Made by a program: the position numbers and the translations under genes. Positions 60,860 to 64,000 of a stretch of 64,000 nucleotides of DNA are shown in pieces. How positions within the stretch are numbered: position 1 is the stretch's first letter; every line of letters starts with the position of its first letter. The stretch comes from Streptosporangium sp. NBC_01495 (GTDB lineage: Bacteria; Actinomycetota; Actinomycetes; Streptosporangiales; Streptosporangiaceae), in contig NZ_CP109430.1 of NCBI RefSeq assembly GCF_036250735.1, forward strand, positions 4,836,001-4,900,000, written 5' to 3'. The notes beneath the pieces are model-generated. The model had not been told where the DNA came from. It saw nothing but the letters and a program-made list of their open reading frames with translations, and did no database searches.

Positions 60860-61662
60860 GAGGGTTCCCCGAGGAGCAGGCGGCGGGCGTTGCCTCCGGC
60901 GACGAGCGCGACCTCGTCGGGCTTCAGGTCGCCGGTGGCCAGGCGGAGCAGGGGAACGAGCGGCTCGTAGTAGGGCGTGCGAGAGCCGAACAGCAGGCGG
61001 TCCGCGCCGATCTCGCCGGCGACGGTCTCCAGCGCGTCGGGAGAGTTGAGCAGCCGGGTCGAGGTGTGGAAGCCCGGCTCGCCGGCGGCCGCCACGAGGA
61101 AGTCGCCCAGGTGGTAGAAGTGCGTGTCGAGGAAGACGACCCGCAGGCCGAGACCGGCGAACGGCTGCCAGAACCGGCGCACGTCGCCTCCGGTCAGCAC
61201 GGTCAGGCCGAGCGCGGCGGCCCGTCCGGCGACGTGCCGCACCGAGGGGAAGCCCGCCTCGACGCCCTGCTCGTCGGGGAAGAGCCGGACCGCCCGCACG
61301 CCCAGGACGGCCAGCCGCTCCATCTCGCGCACCGCGCCCAGGGGGTCGCGCAGGTCGAGGGTCCCGACGGGCACGACCGCCGCGTCGCCCGCGGCCGGTG
61401 GCTCGCCGTGGGCGGAGGACTCCGCGGCCGGGAGTGCGGTGCCGCCGGCCGCCGAGGCGAGGGTCTCGTCGTTGCCCGACGCCATGTCGAAGAGCGCGGC
61501 CCGCAGGCTGGCCACCGCGCCCGCGGTGATGCCGTGGCGGGCCAGGACACGCGGGGCGGGCTCCGGCGGGAGGTCGCGGTCGGGGTAGGCGCCGCCGAGC
61601 ACGTCGGCGTCGAGCGTCACCACCAGGTCGCCGATCAGGCGCCGGGTGTCGAAGGGTGTCAT
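60856..61662 (-). CDS. Amidohydrolase-like TIM-barrel protein lacking the metal motif
   Basis: A 268-residue protein paired with the hydrolase above. The barrel pattern is similar (R-A-V-R-L-F-P-D-E-Q-G, G-L-T-V-L-T-G-G-D-V-R-R, D-T-H-F-Y-H-L-G-D-F, D-R-L-L-F-G-S-R-T-P), but the N-terminal H-x-H is missing and F-G-S-R replaces the usual F-G-S/T-D. It is therefore likely a partner, a binding protein or an enzyme with changed chemistry. A 25-residue Ala/Gly/Pro insertion lies near residue 75. Operator site 4 lies upstream. Confidence 0.7.
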   Translation of the reverse strand: MTPFDTRRLIGDLVVTLDADVLGGAYPDRDLPPEPAPRVLARHGITAGAVASLRAALFDMASGNDETLASAAGGTALPAAESSAHGEPPAAGDAAVVPVGTLDLRDPLGAVREMERLAVLGVRAVRLFPDEQGVEAGFPSVRHVAGRAAALGLTVLTGGDVRRFWQPFAGLGLRVVFLDTHFYHLGDFLVAAAGEPGFHTSTRLLNSPDALETVAGEIGADRLLFGSRTPYYEPLVPLLRLATGDLKPDEVALVAGGNARRLLLGEPS

Positions 61663-61683
61663 CCGGGCATCCTTCCGTTCGCA

Positions 61684-61701
61684 TACCGGTCATGACCATA
61701 A
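61684..61701 (-). promoter_or_regulatory. Operator site 4 before the hydrolase pair
   Basis: On the minus strand, TTATGGTCATGACCGGTA keeps the GGTC-NN-GACC core of the local motif. It lies 22 bp before the start of the 60856-61662 gene. Confidence 0.5.
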
Positions 61702-61774
61702 TCATCGATCCCGATGACCGCAAGGGCGGGAGCGTCGACGGCTCCCGACTGAAGGGGCTGTGCGGGCGAGAGTG

Positions 61775-61814
61775 TTGACGGCTCTCGCTCACTTGATTAC
61801 GGTCTGGACCAATA
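61775..61814 (+). promoter_or_regulatory. Promoter and operator site 5 before the beta-propeller gene
   Basis: TTGACG (61775-61780), then 16 bp, then TTACGGTCTGGACCAATA (61797-61814). The left 14 bp are identical to the perfect site at 51437 and the -35-to-operator spacing is the same to within one base. The gene starts 22 bp downstream with CAAGGAG as ribosome-binding site. Confidence 0.65.
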
Positions 61815-61835
61815 TATCCTCGCAAGGAGTGGTCC

Positions 61836-63869
61836 ATGCCTCCCAGTCGATCGCCGCGAGCCGGCCTCGTCACCGTCGCCGCGCTACCCGTCCTGCTCGT
61901 ACCCTCGATCGCCGCCGCCGCGCAGGGTCCGCCCGCCGAACGGAGTCCCGCCGTACAGAGCTCGCGGGTTCAGGAGGCGCGGTGCGAGGGGACCGGGGTG
62001 CAGAGGTTCGGCCCCGCGTCCGTGACCGGCGCCATCGTCGGCGCCGTCACCCACGAGGGGCGCGGATACGTCGTCACACGCGGCCTGAAGCCGCCCGTGC
62101 TCGCCGAGATCGACCTGGCCACCCGCAAGACGCTCCGCTCGGTGCGGCTGCCCGACGCGCCCGCCGCCGGTGAGGCCGAGGGAGCCTGGGCCATGGCGGT
62201 CGCGGGCGGCAAGATCTACGCCGGCACCTACCCGGTGCCGGACCTGTACAGGTTCGACCCGGCGACGGGCGAGGTCGAGCATCTGGCCTCCTTCGGCGGC
62301 AGCGGCGGGTACATCTGGAGCCTGGCCGCCTCCCCCGACGGGAAGATCTACGCCGGGACCTATCCCGACGGCAGGGTCCGCGAGTACGACCCGGCCACCG
62401 GCGCGGTGCGTGTCTTCGGGGTCCTGGCCGCGGGCGAGCGCTACGTGCGCAGCCTCACCGTCGACGACCACACCGTCTACGCCGGGCTGCTCGACAAGGC
62501 CAAGCTGGTCGCGATCGACCGCGTGAGCGGCGCGGTGCGCGAGCTGGCGGCGGGCGGCACCGGGTTCGGCGCGGTCGCCGAGCACGGTGACCGGGTGCTC
62601 GGGGCCAGCGGGAACACCCTCTTCGACGTGCGCAAGGACGGCACGGACGCCAGGCGGGTCGACCTCGGCGACCTCACCCTCGACATGATCGGTTTCGCCG
62701 GCGACGGCACCGCGTACGTGTCGTCCAGGCCGCGGGGCACGATCTACCGCTATCGCACGGGCGACACCGCGCTCACCGAGGTCGGCACCCCCAGGACCGG
62801 CGAGGAGACCCGCCGGTTGGTGCCCGAGGGCGACACGCTGCTCGGCTTCTCCGGTAGCGGGGGCATGTGGACGATGGACGTGCGCACCGGCCAGGCCGCG
62901 TTCACCGACCTGATCGAGGCGGGCCTGCCGACCGGCTCGGAGCGCCCGCAGTCGATGCTGCTCGACCGCGACCGGACGCTGTACGTCGGCGGCCACTTCT
63001 CCCTCACCATCCGCGACCTGCGCGGCGGCGACCAGCGCCGGATCTGGCTGCCGGGAGAGCCGAAGGACCTGGTCCGCCGCGGTGACAAGATCTACTCCGC
63101 GATCTACCCCAGCGGGCAGATCATCGAGATCGACCGGCGCGACCGCGTCCGCAGCCTCGGCTACCTCGGCCACGGCCAGCAGCGGCCCTGGGACCTGGAG
63201 TACGATCCCCGCACCGACAAGCTGCTCGTCGCCTCGGCCCCGCTGGGTGCCGGCCTCAAGGGGGCCCTGTCGGTCGTCGACCCCGACACCGGCGAGATGG
63301 ACGTCTACGTGGACGTCATCCCCGACCAGAGCCTCATGAGCCTCTCGCTCGACTCCCGCAAGGGCGTCGTCTACCTCGGCGGCGACGTGCTCGGCGGCGG
63401 CGGCGCCCCGCCGGTGAAGACGTCGGCGTCCGTCGCGGCGTTCGACCTGCGCAGCCGCAAGGTGCTCTGGCAGGTGGACCCGGTCGCCGGCCACCGGACC
63501 TTCCAGGACGTCAAGGTGCACGACGGCGTGCTCTACGGGGTCTACAAGCGCGACGCGAGCTGGTTCGCGATGGACCTGGCCACCCGCACGATCACCCACC
63601 GGGGCCCGCTGCCCGGGTACGGCGAGCTGACCGTCCACCGGGGCCGCGTCTTCACCTCCGTCTTCTTCGGCGGCGGCAACGTCTACGAACTGGGCACCGA
63701 GGCCAGGCTCGTGGCGACCGGCCTGGGAAACGAGTGGTACACCAACCCGCAGCTTCACTTCGAGCGCGGCTCCTGGAAAGCCTGGGCCCTGGCCGGGCGT
63801 GACCTGGCGCTGATCCGGCTCGACCCCCGCTGCCCGACCCTGACGATCCCTCCGACCCCTCCGACCTGA
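61836..63869 (+). CDS. Secreted beta-propeller protein
   Basis: A 677-residue protein with a Sec signal peptide (cleavage near S-I-A-A-A-A-Q). The mature chain is built of repeated strand units such as G-K-I-Y-A-G-T-Y-P-V-P-D-L-Y-R-F-D-P-A-T-G and G-K-I-Y-A-G-T-Y-P-D-G-R-V-R-E-Y-D-P-A-T-G, typical of PQQ/YVTN-like propellers, probably two propellers in tandem. It is likely an extracellular sugar-polymer-binding or lyase-type protein feeding the importer, since it shares its operator motif. No catalytic residues can be named. Confidence 0.82.
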   Translation: MPPSRSPRAGLVTVAALPVLLVPSIAAAAQGPPAERSPAVQSSRVQEARCEGTGVQRFGPASVTGAIVGAVTHEGRGYVVTRGLKPPVLAEIDLATRKTLRSVRLPDAPAAGEAEGAWAMAVAGGKIYAGTYPVPDLYRFDPATGEVEHLASFGGSGGYIWSLAASPDGKIYAGTYPDGRVREYDPATGAVRVFGVLAAGERYVRSLTVDDHTVYAGLLDKAKLVAIDRVSGAVRELAAGGTGFGAVAEHGDRVLGASGNTLFDVRKDGTDARRVDLGDLTLDMIGFAGDGTAYVSSRPRGTIYRYRTGDTALTEVGTPRTGEETRRLVPEGDTLLGFSGSGGMWTMDVRTGQAAFTDLIEAGLPTGSERPQSMLLDRDRTLYVGGHFSLTIRDLRGGDQRRIWLPGEPKDLVRRGDKIYSAIYPSGQIIEIDRRDRVRSLGYLGHGQQRPWDLEYDPRTDKLLVASAPLGAGLKGALSVVDPDTGEMDVYVDVIPDQSLMSLSLDSRKGVVYLGGDVLGGGGAPPVKTSASVAAFDLRSRKVLWQVDPVAGHRTFQDVKVHDGVLYGVYKRDASWFAMDLATRTITHRGPLPGYGELTVHRGRVFTSVFFGGGNVYELGTEARLVATGLGNEWYTNPQLHFERGSWKAWALAGRDLALIRLDPRCPTLTIPPTPPT

Positions 63870-63916
63870 GATCGGGCCTCGGTCCCGACATGTGAATCGG
63901 TCGGACGGGTCGACGC

Positions 63917-63939
63917 GCACCGGCCCTTCTGGCCGGTGC
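63917..63939 (+). terminator. Hairpin after the beta-propeller gene
   Basis: GCACCGGCC (63917-63925) pairs perfectly with GGCCGGTGC (63931-63939) around the loop CTTCT, 48 bp after the stop codon. The rest of the window to 64000 shows no gene. Confidence 0.65.
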
Positions 63940-64000
63940 CGAGGTCCTCCCCCGGCCGATCCCGGCATCGGGTGACCAGGTTCACGAGACCCTCGTGAAC

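Noticed and set aside
1-64000. tRNA genes, CRISPR arrays, prophage or conjugative genes
   Set aside because: No cloverleaf with a T-loop GGTTCRANNC, no regularly spaced repeats and no integrase, capsid or transfer genes were seen.

Overview
The window is GC-rich (about 70%) chromosomal DNA. GTG starts, 4-bp ATGA/GTGA gene overlaps, F420-type oxidoreductases and a large NRPS/PKS cluster all fit a filamentous actinomycete, perhaps of the Streptosporangiales (the order is inference). No tRNA, rRNA, CRISPR array, intact transposon or replication origin was seen.

Layout. (1) 1-5980: end of a superoxide dismutase gene, GNAT acetyltransferase, peptide deformylase, a conserved unknown, two genes that look damaged (a 5'-truncated peptidase-E-like gene and a small protein with an internal gap), a cytosolic BtuF-like metal/corrinoid-binding protein and an MFS exporter. 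(2) 5981-11371: a NikABCDE/Cnt-type metal importer on the minus strand, with one permease fused to one ATPase. (3) 11749-19440: a minus-strand block headed by a cobalamin riboswitch. It encodes a BtuFCD-type importer, an FhuF-like Fe-S protein, a 35-residue peptide with its own promoter and a strong hairpin behind it, a stand-alone YcaO enzyme, an F420/flavin-type oxidoreductase and a MATE exporter. This reads as a B12-responsive RiPP-like system linked to corrinoid or metal traffic and is the best candidate for something undescribed. (4) 19504-27015: MFS/LysR pair, two unknown membrane proteins, SDR/XRE pair, a small secreted protein and a second LysR. (5) 27193-46734: a hybrid NRPS/PKS cluster. 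A minus-strand arm (NRPS C-A-PCP, small ORF, MFS, KS-AT-ACP, thioesterase, acyl-CoA dehydrogenase, PCP) diverges from a plus-strand arm (ACP, class III aminotransferase, hot-dog thioesterase, FabZ-like protein, KS, short KS-like protein, acyl-AMP ligase, A domain). (6) 46770-49290: a GatZ-AgaS sugar-phosphate operon whose third gene, a BadF/BadG-type sugar kinase, survives only as its first codons against the cluster edge. (7) 49364-63939: sugar or sugar-acid uptake and catabolism (GntR, Gfo/Idh/MocA, epimerase-like, two DHDPS-family lyases, DegT-family aminotransferase, MalEFG-type ABC importer, two TIM-barrel hydrolases, secreted beta-propeller) plus an IS5-type transposase remnant.

Regulation. 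Five copies of an 18-bp dyad with core GGTC-NN-GACC (best copy TTACGGTCTGGACCGTAA) lie at promoters in region 7 and define a local regulon. Helically phased (C/A)TGGT repeats fill the gatZ/GntR divergent promoter. In region 3 the cobalamin riboswitch, a 32-bp dyad before the peptide and the peptide/ycaO hairpin suggest layered control: low B12 switches the operon on and the peptide is made in excess of its enzyme.
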